NCBI GenBank assembly: GCA_964517495.1
Contig: CAZFER010000036.1
Location: 1 to 59,149 of the forward strand
Source of the DNA: CAZFER01 sp964517495
Lineage (GTDB): Bacteria > Hinthialibacterota > Hinthialibacteria > Hinthialibacterales > Hinthialibacteraceae
Reading direction: 5' to 3'
Length of the DNA stretch: 59,149 nt
Part shown: in pieces, positions 16,004 through 24,419 of the stretch
Layout of the letters: every line of letters begins with the position of its first letter
Numbering within the stretch: the first letter of the stretch is position 1
Notes under the pieces: model-generated
Seen by the model: the letters and a program-made list of their open reading frames with translations, nothing else
Told to the model about the DNA's origin: nothing
Databases searched by the model: none
Translations under genes and position numbers: made by a program

Positions 16004-18430
16004 TCAGCGATTCTCACTTTCCAAAGGTTGACCCGTGATATCAACATCAGGTAAAGCACGGACTCCCGTCTCATTCGATTGCTGATGCTCATCTTGCGAT
16101 CTGGTCTCTTCATGGGGCCTGTCTGCCCCGAAGTGATCCACTGGAAAATACTCATTCACAACAAGTTCATCTTCCGCAGGATTAAGTGATCCATTCTCAT
16201 AAGAAACGGGAATTTGCTTAACACCCGGAGGAATTTCAAACATCACCTGATTACCATTCGGTTTAATGTCAGACATATAATCCACCCAAATTGGTAATGC
16301 GCCTGTACTGCCTGTCAAACCTGTTGACTCCGGTTGATCAAAACCCACCCACACCACGGTAATCAAATCAGGTGTCATCCCCACAAACCAGGCGTCTTTC
16401 TTTTCATCCGTGGTACCCGTTTTCCCCGCTGCAATCCCTGTCCAACCAAGCGAATGCGCCCGATGGGCCGTTCCCCGTTCAAACACTCCCTGCAAAATCG
16501 ATAATATTTGGAATGAAGAAATCCTGGAAGCAACCGACACGGATTCAGGTGGAGAGATAGGCAATCGGGTTTGATCGGTCAATAAAACGGATTGGATATA
16601 TTGAGGCGTGATACGGTTCCCCTCATTTAAAAAGATAGTGTAAAGTTTGGCAACTTGAATGGGCGACATTTCCACTGTACCCAGAACCAGTGATGGCACT
16701 CGAGGTGGATTGGAAATCCCCACCTTCTCAAAAAACTGAGCAACTCGTTCAATCCCCAACTGCTGAGCTAAACGTACAGCAGGTACATTCAAACTCTCTT
16801 CCAGTGCATAACGTAAGGTCACTTCACCATGATAGGTGCGATCATAATTTTGGGGTGTCCAGGGACCGGAAGGTGTTTGAATGGTGATGGGGTAATCGGT
16901 AAGTAGTGAATTTGGCCGCCAATTGAATTGATCTTGTTTTGTTCCATCCAACGCATAGAGATACAAAAACGGTTTGATAACAGAACCAATCGGGCGTTGT
17001 GCCAACAAAACCCGGTTATAAGGGCTGGTTTTGAAATCCCTTCCACTCGCCATCGCCAGTACCGCGCCGGATTGGGGATCGATCGATACCAAGGCCCCTT
17101 CCAAGGGCTTCTCAGATCGCTTTAACCTTGGATAATTTTCCTCCAAGTTTTCTAATCCCTTTCGAAGAGCATCCTGGGCTATCTGTTGGTAATGCGCATC
17201 AATGGTAGTGAAAATGGAATAACCTTCAGATTGTAATTCAGAAAATGTGAGTGTATCTGCCAGTTTTCTTCGCACGGCATCCACCACATATGGTGCAGTA
17301 CCCATTAAGGACGAAGGAATATCTGGCAATGGCTGAGCCATCGCCTCATCACGTTGATCATCATTGATTGTTCCTTCTTGCGCTAATCGAGCCAGGATAA
17401 AATCACGGCGTTTCTTTAAACGCTCTGGATATTTAAAAGGATTGTAATAATTAGGTCCACGAAGCAACGCCACTAACATGGCAGACTGTGCCAGGTTAAG
17501 ATGGCGTGGTTCTGTTCCAAAATAATAGCGCGCTCCCTGCCTTAAGCCGGAAATACTAACTGAACCGGCCTGCCCAAAATAACATTCGTTGATATACAGT
17601 TCTAAAATCTGCTCCTTGGTTCGTGTCAATTCCAATAAAATGGCCATAAAGGCCTCATCGGCCTTTCGCTTCAACGTTCGCTTACGGGTCAAGAATAGAT
17701 TTCGCACCAATTGTTGAGTGATTGTGCTTCCCCCTTGCGCATAGCGTCCCCGCTTTAAATTGACCCAAACCGCCCGCATAATCCCCAAAAAATCGACACC
17801 ATGATGTTCAAAAAAACTTTCATCCTCAGAAACCAACAAACAATCCAAAAACTGTTGTGGGACATCTTCCAGGGGTATAGGCCGTCGGTCCTCCAATGAG
17901 GGATCATATATCGAACCAAGCAATTCCGGCTCCAAGGTCAGTTTTGATAATCGCTTGCCCGTCTCTAAATTCCAAACCCCCGCCACAACATCATCCACCT
18001 GTTCAACTCGTACAGGGAATCCCCGACGCATACCATCAGGACTGGAAGCATCCCTTAGATATAAGTCCAAACCGTTTTCATCCCAGGCATATTCACCCGA
18101 AGCCTGGACATTAATAGCTGGATAATATCCCAACCGCGTAAAACGTTCCTTTAGTTCCGCACGCTCAAACTGGGCTCCAACCTTAATTTCGAATGGACGA
18201 GCATAAACTCGTGATGGTAAATCCCAAGGCTGATCCTGAAGCAGCTCCTCCATTTGCACCAAAGTTTGCAAACCGAGGATCCCAACATAAACAGAAATAA
18301 TACACGCCAGAAAGAATCCCAAGACAAAGAATAAACCGCCCCATATCCACCATTTACGGCGATTGGATTGAGGTTTGGAAGTCGAACTTGAATCTTTTGA
18401 ATATCTTAAGAACTTAAATATTTTTTTCAT
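16004..18430 (-). CDS. mrcB: Bifunctional class A penicillin-binding protein (PBP1b-type)
   Basis: This 808-residue peptidoglycan glycosyltransferase/transpeptidase is anchored by one N-terminal TM helix (about 28-52). A UB2H-like segment (about 80-190, SRVYARPFEI) is characteristic of PBP1b. The GT51 domain has the catalytic EDESFFEHHGVD and GGSTITQQLVRNLFL, then LELYINECYFGQ. The transpeptidase domain has the SxxK motif in GSVIKPFLY, SxN in EESLNVPAVRLA and KTG in AAGKTGTTDEKKDAWFVG. The domain order and all catalytic residues are intact. The C-terminal tail of about 60 residues is hydrophilic and variable. The gene is leftward and convergent with the HAD gene (29 bases apart). Confidence 0.92.
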   Translation of the reverse strand: MKKIFKFLRYSKDSSSTSKPQSNRRKWWIWGGLFFVLGFFLACIISVYVGILGLQTLVQMEELLQDQPWDLPSRVYARPFEIKVGAQFERAELKERFTRLGYYPAINVQASGEYAWDENGLDLYLRDASSPDGMRRGFPVRVEQVDDVVAGVWNLETGKRLSKLTLEPELLGSIYDPSLEDRRPIPLEDVPQQFLDCLLVSEDESFFEHHGVDFLGIMRAVWVNLKRGRYAQGGSTITQQLVRNLFLTRKRTLKRKADEAFMAILLELTRTKEQILELYINECYFGQAGSVSISGLRQGARYYFGTEPRHLNLAQSAMLVALLRGPNYYNPFKYPERLKKRRDFILARLAQEGTINDDQRDEAMAQPLPDIPSSLMGTAPYVVDAVRRKLADTLTFSELQSEGYSIFTTIDAHYQQIAQDALRKGLENLEENYPRLKRSEKPLEGALVSIDPQSGAVLAMASGRDFKTSPYNRVLLAQRPIGSVIKPFLYLYALDGTKQDQFNWRPNSLLTDYPITIQTPSGPWTPQNYDRTYHGEVTLRYALEESLNVPAVRLAQQLGIERVAQFFEKVGISNPPRVPSLVLGTVEMSPIQVAKLYTIFLNEGNRITPQYIQSVLLTDQTRLPISPPESVSVASRISSFQILSILQGVFERGTAHRAHSLGWTGIAAGKTGTTDEKKDAWFVGMTPDLITVVWVGFDQPESTGLTGSTGALPIWVDYMSDIKPNGNQVMFEIPPGVKQIPVSYENGSLNPAEDELVVNEYFPVDHFGADRPHEETRSQDEHQQSNETGVRALPDVDITGQPLESENR

Positions 18431-18571
18431 AATCTATTGTTTTTTTAGCGGAAATATGAGTTATAATCTAAAGTAGCATTCGTAATTGGAACATAAAAAC
18501 ACTTCATAATATTGACTGGCTTATTTGATCGTATATTAACATCAAATTAAATTTTAAGGCGTTGAATAAAA

Positions 18572-19099
18572 ATGATAAGAACCAAATCCATTGTTTCCAC
18601 CCTATTAACAAGTGCTATGATGGCCTTTATGCTAATCGGCTGTCAATCAACCCCAGATCATACTCTATCTCCATCCGTTGCACCACCAACGTTTCGAGAA
18701 CAGAAACCGCAACGCATCAAACCGGAAAGATCTTCCCAACAACGCCAAGAAAGAAGATCGGATGCCGGAAATGCCGAAGAATCCAAAAATTCCGAGAAGA
18801 GGCTCGCAAAGTCAGAAAGCACCGAGTCGAGTTCAACCCAGATTTCAATTCGCGAAAAACTTGAACAGTCAAAAACCAACACCATTCCCGACTTGGGTAA
18901 CCGGCTTCCAACCCTCATTTATTCCGATCAATATGAAATGTACTATTCACCCAGTTCCAAATATGATATCTTTTTCAATGATTCGATATGGTTTGTTCAC
19001 CATCGAGGAAATTGGTTTCGATCCAAATCATACAATGGACCCTGGGAAAAGATTGAAGAATCTTCTTTACCAAATAAATTAAATTTGTGGGGACAGTAA
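18572..19099 (+). CDS. Predicted lipoprotein
   Basis: This 175-residue protein has a type II signal peptide with lipobox LIGC (Cys at about residue 24). A long Arg/Ser/Glu-rich disordered linker (about 35-100) is followed by a small C-terminal module. The module reads LIYSDQYEMYYSPSSKYDIFF, WFVHHRGNWFRSKSYNGPWEKI. The motif W(F/Y)RS.SYNGPW..I....LP is a recurring small repeat in secreted proteins of unknown function. The product is likely anchored in the outer or inner membrane facing the periplasm. It is divergent from mrcB with about 140 bases between the starts. Confidence 0.7.
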   Translation: MIRTKSIVSTLLTSAMMAFMLIGCQSTPDHTLSPSVAPPTFREQKPQRIKPERSSQQRQERRSDAGNAEESKNSEKRLAKSESTESSSTQISIREKLEQSKTNTIPDLGNRLPTLIYSDQYEMYYSPSSKYDIFFNDSIWFVHHRGNWFRSKSYNGPWEKIEESSLPNKLNLWGQ

Positions 19100-19334
19100 T
19101 AAATTAACACAAACCGTAACACCCCTATCAATCACTTTAAGGTATAAAAATATCCATCTAATTTTAACTCATTCCTTCGCTCCAATAATCAAAATAACAT
19201 ACTCATTTCATTTGACTTGTACAATAATTTGACTTCTGAAGCGTTCTTGCTTTTAGTTTAGAGAGTTCCCTTCTCTCCCCAACATAATTAAAGAATTATC
19301 TTTCAACAAATTAATACTACTGAATTAGGCTATC
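19100..19334. other. Intergenic spacer upstream of the Rrf2 gene
   Basis: This is the larger part of a 356-base AT-rich gap between the lipoprotein and Rrf2 genes. It has no open frame with a ribosome site and no strong terminator; only a short GAGA/TCTC hairpin (about 19261-19277) is visible. The promoter candidate follows at 19335. Confidence 0.4.
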
Positions 19335-19363
19335 TTGTAATCATTTTTTTTTATGCTATTCTA
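19335..19363 (+). promoter_or_regulatory. Candidate promoter of the Rrf2 regulator gene
   Basis: TTGTAA (19335-19340) and TATTCT (19357-19362) are spaced by 16 bases, about 95 bases before the start codon. The -10 region contains ATTCTA (19358-19363), the same six bases found in the inverted repeat on the cysC promoter. This would fit autoregulation. It is a pattern match only, in AT-rich DNA. Confidence 0.35.
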
Positions 19364-19456
19364 AGTAACGATGTGGACGTCGAAAAAAAAATTTCATTTT
19401 TTGACCGAAACCCGACAAAACCATCACAGCTTTGCAAGGAGCAATAGGGGGTAAAT

Positions 19457-19903
19457 ATGAGAATTTCGGCTAAGGGCGAATATGCCATACTCGCCATCCT
19501 GGACCTCGCCATATCGTATGATACAGATCATGTAAGAACGCTCGAAGAAATATCCGCCGATCAATTTATCCCACATCCGTTCCTTGTACAAATCTTATTG
19601 GAACTTAAACGCGCGGGTTTAGTGGAAAGCCGGCGAGGAGCAGGTGGTGGCTATCGATTGGCTCGTCACCCCCGCGATGTTAGCCTGGGCGAAGTCATTC
19701 GATTGATTGATGGCCCAATCCTTCCCTTCAAGTGCAGCACACCTTCGCTGGATGACAAAGACTGTGCTCACCGCGGCAACTGCGTATTAACCTCCGTTTG
19801 GAACCATGTCAGGCAAGCCATTGAAGGTGTGATTGAGAACATTTCGTTCGAAGAATTGGCCAAGCGTAAAGAGAACCTTAATTCACCAATGTATCATATC
19901 TAA
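19457..19903 (+). CDS. Rrf2-family transcriptional regulator
   Basis: This 148-residue winged-helix regulator begins with the family signature MRISAKGEYAILAILDLA, has the recognition region ISADQFIPHPFLVQILLELKRAGLV and the wing SRRGAGGGYRLAR. Cysteines 93, 103 and 109 (C-x9-C-x5-C, in FKCSTPSLDDKDCAHRGNC) match the Fe-S-binding loop of IscR/NsrR/RsrR-like members, so a redox or Fe-S sensor is plausible. Rrf2 proteins such as CymR also control sulfur metabolism. The next gene on the same strand, after a separate promoter, is APS kinase (cysC), suggesting control of sulfate activation. Confidence 0.92.
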   Translation: MRISAKGEYAILAILDLAISYDTDHVRTLEEISADQFIPHPFLVQILLELKRAGLVESRRGAGGGYRLARHPRDVSLGEVIRLIDGPILPFKCSTPSLDDKDCAHRGNCVLTSVWNHVRQAIEGVIENISFEELAKRKENLNSPMYHI

Positions 19904-19943
19904 TTCGTATATCGGCAGTTTCAAGTTAAATTCTTAACGCAAC

Positions 19944-19989
19944 TTGACAATGTCTACCCAAAAGATAGAATATACCTTTTAATTCTATC
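19944..19989 (+). promoter_or_regulatory. cysC promoter overlapped by an inverted repeat (candidate Rrf2 operator)
   Basis: A consensus -35 TTGACA (19944-19949) is followed after 16 bases by -10 TAGAAT (19966-19971). A perfect 8-bp inverted repeat, GATAGAAT (19964-19971) and ATTCTATC (19982-19989) with a 10-base spacer, covers the -10 element and the expected transcription start. A protein bound here would block RNA polymerase. The Rrf2 gene immediately upstream is the obvious candidate regulator. The sequence elements are seen directly; the assignment is inference. Confidence 0.65.
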
Positions 19990-20064
19990 CGGCTTCTCAT
20001 TTGCCCCTAAAAATAGAAGTACAAAAGCCAATTCATATGATGAGTGAAAGGACAGTATGTATCG

Positions 20065-20652
20065 ATGAATGCCACTGCCACAGAAAATCAACAAGCAACC
20101 CTGAACACAACAAAACCATGCAGTTATAAAGGGTTTACAGTCTGGTTCACCGGTCTATCCGGTTCAGGCAAAAGCACAATCACAAATGTATTAACAGAAG
20201 AATTTCTTAAACGAGGCATCAAGCATGAAATCCTTGATGGCGATGTCGTCCGCACCAACTTGAGCAAGGGCTTGGGTTTCTCGAAAGAAGACCGCGATAT
20301 CAACATTCGCCGTATCGGATTTGTATGTCATATCCTAACTCGAAATGATGTCGTGGCCATTGCTGCTGCAATTTCACCCTATCGTGCCATTCGGGACGAA
20401 ATACGAGAAAAGATAGGCAATTTTGTTGAAGTGTATGTTGATACACCACTTGCTGTATGCGAAGAACGTGATGTAAAGGGATTATACAAAAAAGCGCGTG
20501 CCGGTGAAATCAAAGAATTTACTGGAATTTCTGATCCATATGAACCACCTGAAAATCCCGAAGTTGTATGCTATACCCACAAGGAAACCCCCGAAGAAAG
20601 CACGGAAAAAATTCTGCATAAATTACGTGAACTTGGTTATATTGAGTGGTAA
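20065..20652 (+). CDS. cysC: Adenylylsulfate (APS) kinase
   Basis: The enzyme phosphorylates APS at the 3' position with ATP to give PAPS for sulfotransfer or assimilation. About 195 residues is normal for stand-alone CysC. It carries the P-loop FTGLSGSGKST, LDGDVVRTNLSKGLGFSKEDRDINIRRIG (APS-binding region), the loop AAISPYRAIRDEIRE and VYVDTPLAVCEERDVKGLYKKA. The ATG at 20065 is chosen. A GTG at 20044 is in frame but has no ribosome site and would add residues before a variable N-terminus. No cysD, cysN, sat or sulfotransferase gene is adjacent. The PHP phosphatase gene follows after 15 bases. Confidence 0.93.
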   Translation: MNATATENQQATLNTTKPCSYKGFTVWFTGLSGSGKSTITNVLTEEFLKRGIKHEILDGDVVRTNLSKGLGFSKEDRDINIRRIGFVCHILTRNDVVAIAAAISPYRAIRDEIREKIGNFVEVYVDTPLAVCEERDVKGLYKKARAGEIKEFTGISDPYEPPENPEVVCYTHKETPEESTEKILHKLRELGYIEW

Positions 20653-20667
20653 AGGATAAAGAATCTC

Positions 20668-21543
20668 TTGCAATCATTACGTGTTGATTTACATTCTCAT
20701 ACTCATTTTTCTGATGGGACACTCTCTCCCGGGGATCTAGTAAGTAAAGCCAAAGAACTTGGCCTCATGGCCCTGGCAATCACCGACCATGATACCACCA
20801 AAGGTATCCCACAGGGTTTACAGGCTGGTCAGGAGCTGGGTGTGGAAGTTATCCCGGGCGTGGAAATAAGCGCCCTTTACGAAAAAGGGACGCTTCACAT
20901 CCTCGGTTATTTTGTCAATCACAACGATGAAATTCTGCAATCAAAATTACAGGAATTCATCGATGCCCGGAATAAACGCAATCCTCAAATTCTCGAAAAA
21001 CTCACCGCTCTGGGGTATAAATTGGATATTGACGAAGTCAAAACCTTTGCGGGAGGCAATGTCATCAACCGACCCCATATCGCTCGCGCCATGTTAAAAC
21101 GCGGTTATGTTGATAGCATCCAGGAGGCCTTTGACCGCTTTTTGGCCCAGGGTGGCCCTGCCTACATGCCCAAGGAAGTGTTCACTCCTGAAGAATCCAT
21201 TTCTATCATCCATCAGGCTGGCGGCCTGGCGGTGCTTGCCCACCCTGATCAGTTGAAAGCAGGAAGCATAGACGCCACCATCAACGAAATCCGCCGCTTC
21301 GCCCAAATGGGCATTGACGGTGTCGAAGCCTATCATGGCACCTGCAAAACCGATCACTGTGAATCTTATGCCGCCATCGCCAACGAACTGGGCTTGTTCG
21401 TCACGGGTGGTTCAGATTTCCACGGTGACACCAAGCACAACAACCTGGGCGAAGTCTCAGGGCTCCCCTATCTGTCTTATGAATTTGTCGAAAAAATGAA
21501 AGCTTGCCGAAAGAACAAATTTGAAACCTTAATAAGGAAATAG
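20668..21543 (+). CDS. PHP-domain phosphatase (RNase AM / 3',5'-nucleoside bisphosphate phosphatase type)
   Basis: This protein of about 291 residues starts at a TTG (LQSLRVDLHSHTH) 15 bases after cysC. The trinuclear metal-binding PHP motifs are DLHSHTHFSDGT, ITDHDTTKG, PGVEISALYE, HILGYF, RPHIARAML, LAHPDQ and GGSDFHGD. The small insertion between residues about 90 and 150 matches YciV/TrpH-type proteins. Biochemically studied members remove the 3' phosphate of pAp and related bisphosphates, and E. coli YciV (RNase AM) also trims RNA 5' ends. PAPS use by sulfotransferases or reductases yields pAp, so its operon with cysC suggests pAp recycling. It may do the work of CysQ here. Confidence 0.88.
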   Translation: MQSLRVDLHSHTHFSDGTLSPGDLVSKAKELGLMALAITDHDTTKGIPQGLQAGQELGVEVIPGVEISALYEKGTLHILGYFVNHNDEILQSKLQEFIDARNKRNPQILEKLTALGYKLDIDEVKTFAGGNVINRPHIARAMLKRGYVDSIQEAFDRFLAQGGPAYMPKEVFTPEESISIIHQAGGLAVLAHPDQLKAGSIDATINEIRRFAQMGIDGVEAYHGTCKTDHCESYAAIANELGLFVTGGSDFHGDTKHNNLGEVSGLPYLSYEFVEKMKACRKNKFETLIRK

Positions 21544-21599
21544 GGGATATCTCTTTCCATGATGTAGGCGGGTTTAGGATAAAAAGCGCCAAACTGATA

Positions 21600-22838
21600 T
21601 TAACAATGTTTTTCAACAATCATCCCTTTAGGGATAACGACCAATTGCTCGTCAGTTACATAAAATTGCTTTTTATCTTTATCCGCATAGATACCGATGG
21701 TGCAATCATCCGGGATGACGGCGGATTTGTCGATTATGGTGTTTTTTAGAGTGCACCGTTTTCCTATGCTAGCACCATTAAAAACTATGCAGTTCTCAAG
21801 CGAACTCCCCTCCCCGACTACCACACCTGGAGAGATTACACATTGATTGATGTCACCTTCAATCTTGCAACCAGCACCAACAAGAGAACGTTCAACTGAT
21901 GCCACTGAATCAGAAATCAGATTGAAACAAGAGGGAGGGAATTGATAGGACAACGTTCGAAACGGCCATTCTTTGGCGAAAAGATTGACTGAAGGAGATG
22001 GTTTAAGCAACGCCATATTGGATTCAAAGTAACTGGCGATACTCCCCACATCGCGCCAATAAGGATCGCTGGACTGACGCGAAAAGGAATAAGAGAAAAT
22101 GTTCACATTGCCTTTTTCGATCAAGGTGGGGAATATGTTTTTGCCTAAATCATGGACGGAATTCTCACATTTGCTGTCTTCGATTACGGCTCGGACCAAG
22201 ACAGGTGTTTTAAACACATAGACGCCCATATTAATAAGAGAGCGATCGGGATTATCTGGAAGAGGGGGTGGATCAGAAGGTTTTTCCAAAAAATTCACCA
22301 CACGGTCTTCATTGTCAACTTGCATTACCCCAAATGGAGTCGCATCTTGTCGAGGAAATTCAAAACTGGCGATTGTAACATCCGCATCTTTTTCAAGATG
22401 AAACTTGATCATGGCATTGTAATCCATGCGATAGATATGATCACCGGATAATACCAGGACACGGTCAGGTTTGATTTGTTCAAGCAGATATATGTTTTGA
22501 TAAATGGCATCAGCCGTACCTTCGTACCAGCGGGTGTGAGTACGATGCTGAGGCGGCACGGTTTCAATAAATTCAGTCAATTCACGGTTTAGGATGTTCC
22601 AGCCGTCACGAATATGACGATCCAGGGATTGTGACTTGTATTGAGTCAGCAAATAGATGTGTCTTAATCCTGAATTCAGGCAGTTGGAAAGCGAGAAATC
22701 AATAATGCGATAATTTCCCGCAAAAGGGACAGATGGTTTGGAGCGGTCTTTGGTAAGTGGATATAAGCGTTCACCTTGCCCTCCTGCCAGGACGGTTGTT
22801 AATGTTTGATTTAATTCCGATGGTGCTATGTGATACAT
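21600..22838 (-). CDS. glgC: Glucose-1-phosphate adenylyltransferase
   Basis: This 412-residue enzyme makes ADP-glucose from ATP and glucose-1-phosphate for glycogen synthesis. The nucleotide-binding start is VLAGGQGERLYPLTKDRSKPSVPFAG, followed by NYRIIDFSLSNCLNSG. The substrate motifs are WYEGTADAIYQN, VLSGDHIYRMDY and NFLEKPSDPPP, and the C-terminal left-handed beta-helix contains VGEGSSLENCIVFNGASIGKR. The family signature and length are intact, including the N-terminal Arg/Lys residues used by allosteric effectors. No glgA or glgB is adjacent. It is divergent from pfp, with a 286-base shared regulatory region. Confidence 0.95.
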   Translation of the reverse strand: MYHIAPSELNQTLTTVLAGGQGERLYPLTKDRSKPSVPFAGNYRIIDFSLSNCLNSGLRHIYLLTQYKSQSLDRHIRDGWNILNRELTEFIETVPPQHRTHTRWYEGTADAIYQNIYLLEQIKPDRVLVLSGDHIYRMDYNAMIKFHLEKDADVTIASFEFPRQDATPFGVMQVDNEDRVVNFLEKPSDPPPLPDNPDRSLINMGVYVFKTPVLVRAVIEDSKCENSVHDLGKNIFPTLIEKGNVNIFSYSFSRQSSDPYWRDVGSIASYFESNMALLKPSPSVNLFAKEWPFRTLSYQFPPSCFNLISDSVASVERSLVGAGCKIEGDINQCVISPGVVVGEGSSLENCIVFNGASIGKRCTLKNTIIDKSAVIPDDCTIGIYADKDKKQFYVTDEQLVVIPKGMIVEKHC

Positions 22839-22958
22839 GAATGTTGTTCTAATCGATTTTTTAGATTATGTATTTATGTTCCTGAGTTTCTATTCTAAAG
22901 GCATTTATGAAAAATTTTAGGATCATTTATACATTTCATTGAATTAAGGGATTGATCG

Positions 22959-23049
22959 AGAACCGGTTCTATGGGCGATTTTATTGAAATTTAACAAAAC
23001 AATTTCATATCAATTGAGCCTAAATCTTGATCGAATTGGATCATGATCC
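22959..23049. promoter_or_regulatory. Two perfect 12-bp palindromes between glgC and pfp
   Basis: AGAACCGGTTCT (22959-22970) and GGATCATGATCC (23038-23049) both lie in the shared upstream region of divergent glgC and pfp. The stretch also holds three TTGATC-type copies (about 22952, 23027 and 23070). These look like regulator-binding sites. No matching regulator gene is adjacent. The positions allow control of either gene. Confidence 0.45.
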
Positions 23050-23124
23050 TAATCTTATATCGACTAACTTGATCAAAAATCGGTATTACCGATATGATAA
23101 AAAGGCAACAGAGGAGAAAACTCA

Positions 23125-24348
23125 ATGGCTGAATTGAAAGGAAAAGCAATCATCGCCCAGGGAGGCGGACCGACAGCGGTCATCAACCAAAGTCTGGTGG
23201 GTGCGGCATTGGAATGCCGAAAATTTTCGCAAGTGACGTATGTATACGGCGCCCGACACGGAGTAAGAGGTATTATTAATGAAGAATTTATTGACCTGAG
23301 CCAGGCCACTTCACATAACCTTGAGCAAGTTGGCCAAACCCCTGGCGCTGCATTAGGTTCAACACGTGATAAACCGGATAAGGATTATTGCCACAAGATT
23401 TTTGAAGTGTTCAAAAAGTATGATGTTCGTTATTTCTTCTATATCGGTGGAAATGATTCATCAGACACCTGCCGATTGGTGAATGAGTTTGCTGAAGAAG
23501 ATGGTTATGAATGCCGATGCGTGCATATTCCCAAGACGATCGATAACGATTTGGTGGTTACTGATCATTGCCCCGGTTTTGGTTCGGCAGCAAAATATGT
23601 TGCCCAAGCTTTTGCGGGTGTTAATTTGGATAACAAAGCATTGCCGGGTGTATATATCGGAGTGGTTATGGGACGGCATGCAGGATTCCTTACGGGTGCT
23701 TCTGCGGCCTACCGATGTTATCCCGATGATGGCCCCCATTTGGTTTATACACCTGAAAATCAGTTCAATGAAGAGCAGTTTTTGAAAGATGTTGATGCAA
23801 CCTTCAAAAAATATGGGCGATGTATTATTGCCGCTTCAGAGGGGATTTGGAGCGAGAAAGATTCAAATGGCAAAGAAGTGCCATTGGTCGTCAGCATTAC
23901 TGGATCATCAGAAAAAGACGCTCATGGTAATGTGCAACTATCGGGAACGGGTGCCCTTGGTGATGTAATGTCGAAATTGATCAAGGACAAATTGAGCATT
24001 AAGCGGGTACGAGCCGATACGTTAGGTTATCCCCAGCGATGCTTCCTTGGTTGTGTTTCTGAAGTGGACGCCCATGAAGCGCGTGAAGTGGGTGAAAAAG
24101 CCGTGCAATATGCATTGTGGCATAATATTGATGGCTCGGTGGTGATTAAACGAGTTGGAAACTATGCGGTGGAATATGATCTGGTTAAGTTAACCGACAT
24201 CGCCGCAAAAACCAAAGTGATGACAGAGGAATACTTCACTCCGGAAAAGAACAATGTGACTGAAGCCTTTCGTCAATATGTTCTGCCCTTGATGGGACCG
24301 GCACCGGTTGCCAACAAGTTGTCTGCTCCATTGGTTGAAAAAATCTAA
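23125..24348 (+). CDS. pfp: Phosphofructokinase, pyrophosphate-dependent type (PFP)
   Basis: This 407-residue 6-phosphofructokinase has a GAGGAG ribosome site. The N-terminal P-site is IIAQGGGPTAVINQSLVG. The substrate-binding blocks are YGARHGVRGI, FFYIGGNDSSDT, HIPKTIDNDL, VVMGRHAGFLTGASA and AASEGIW. The Lys in PKTIDND is the residue that distinguishes PPi-using enzymes from ATP-PFK, where this position is Gly. The usual GGDD in family members is GGND here. It interconverts fructose-6-phosphate and fructose-1,6-bisphosphate reversibly with PPi, in glycolysis. Together with glgC it suggests that storage and glycolytic flux are controlled from the shared upstream region. Confidence 0.9.
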   Translation: MAELKGKAIIAQGGGPTAVINQSLVGAALECRKFSQVTYVYGARHGVRGIINEEFIDLSQATSHNLEQVGQTPGAALGSTRDKPDKDYCHKIFEVFKKYDVRYFFYIGGNDSSDTCRLVNEFAEEDGYECRCVHIPKTIDNDLVVTDHCPGFGSAAKYVAQAFAGVNLDNKALPGVYIGVVMGRHAGFLTGASAAYRCYPDDGPHLVYTPENQFNEEQFLKDVDATFKKYGRCIIAASEGIWSEKDSNGKEVPLVVSITGSSEKDAHGNVQLSGTGALGDVMSKLIKDKLSIKRVRADTLGYPQRCFLGCVSEVDAHEAREVGEKAVQYALWHNIDGSVVIKRVGNYAVEYDLVKLTDIAAKTKVMTEEYFTPEKNNVTEAFRQYVLPLMGPAPVANKLSAPLVEKI

Positions 24349-24376
24349 TTTCAATAATAATCACTTTTGAGTTTAT

Positions 24377-24413
24377 AAGGCGCTTGAATCTGTAGGGTTC
24401 AAGCGCCTTTTTT
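24377..24413 (+). terminator. Rho-independent terminator of pfp
   Basis: A perfect 12-bp stem AAGGCGCTTGAA (24377-24388) pairs with 24398-24409 around a 9-base loop and is followed by a T-run to 24413. It lies about 30 bases after the pfp stop and points rightward. Confidence 0.95.
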
Positions 24414-24419
24414 ATTCAA

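Noticed and set aside
23125..24348. ATP-dependent phosphofructokinase
   Set aside because: The Lys in the PKTIDND motif is the residue of PPi-using enzymes; the ATP-type has Gly there. The GGND variant leaves some uncertainty, but PFP is more likely.
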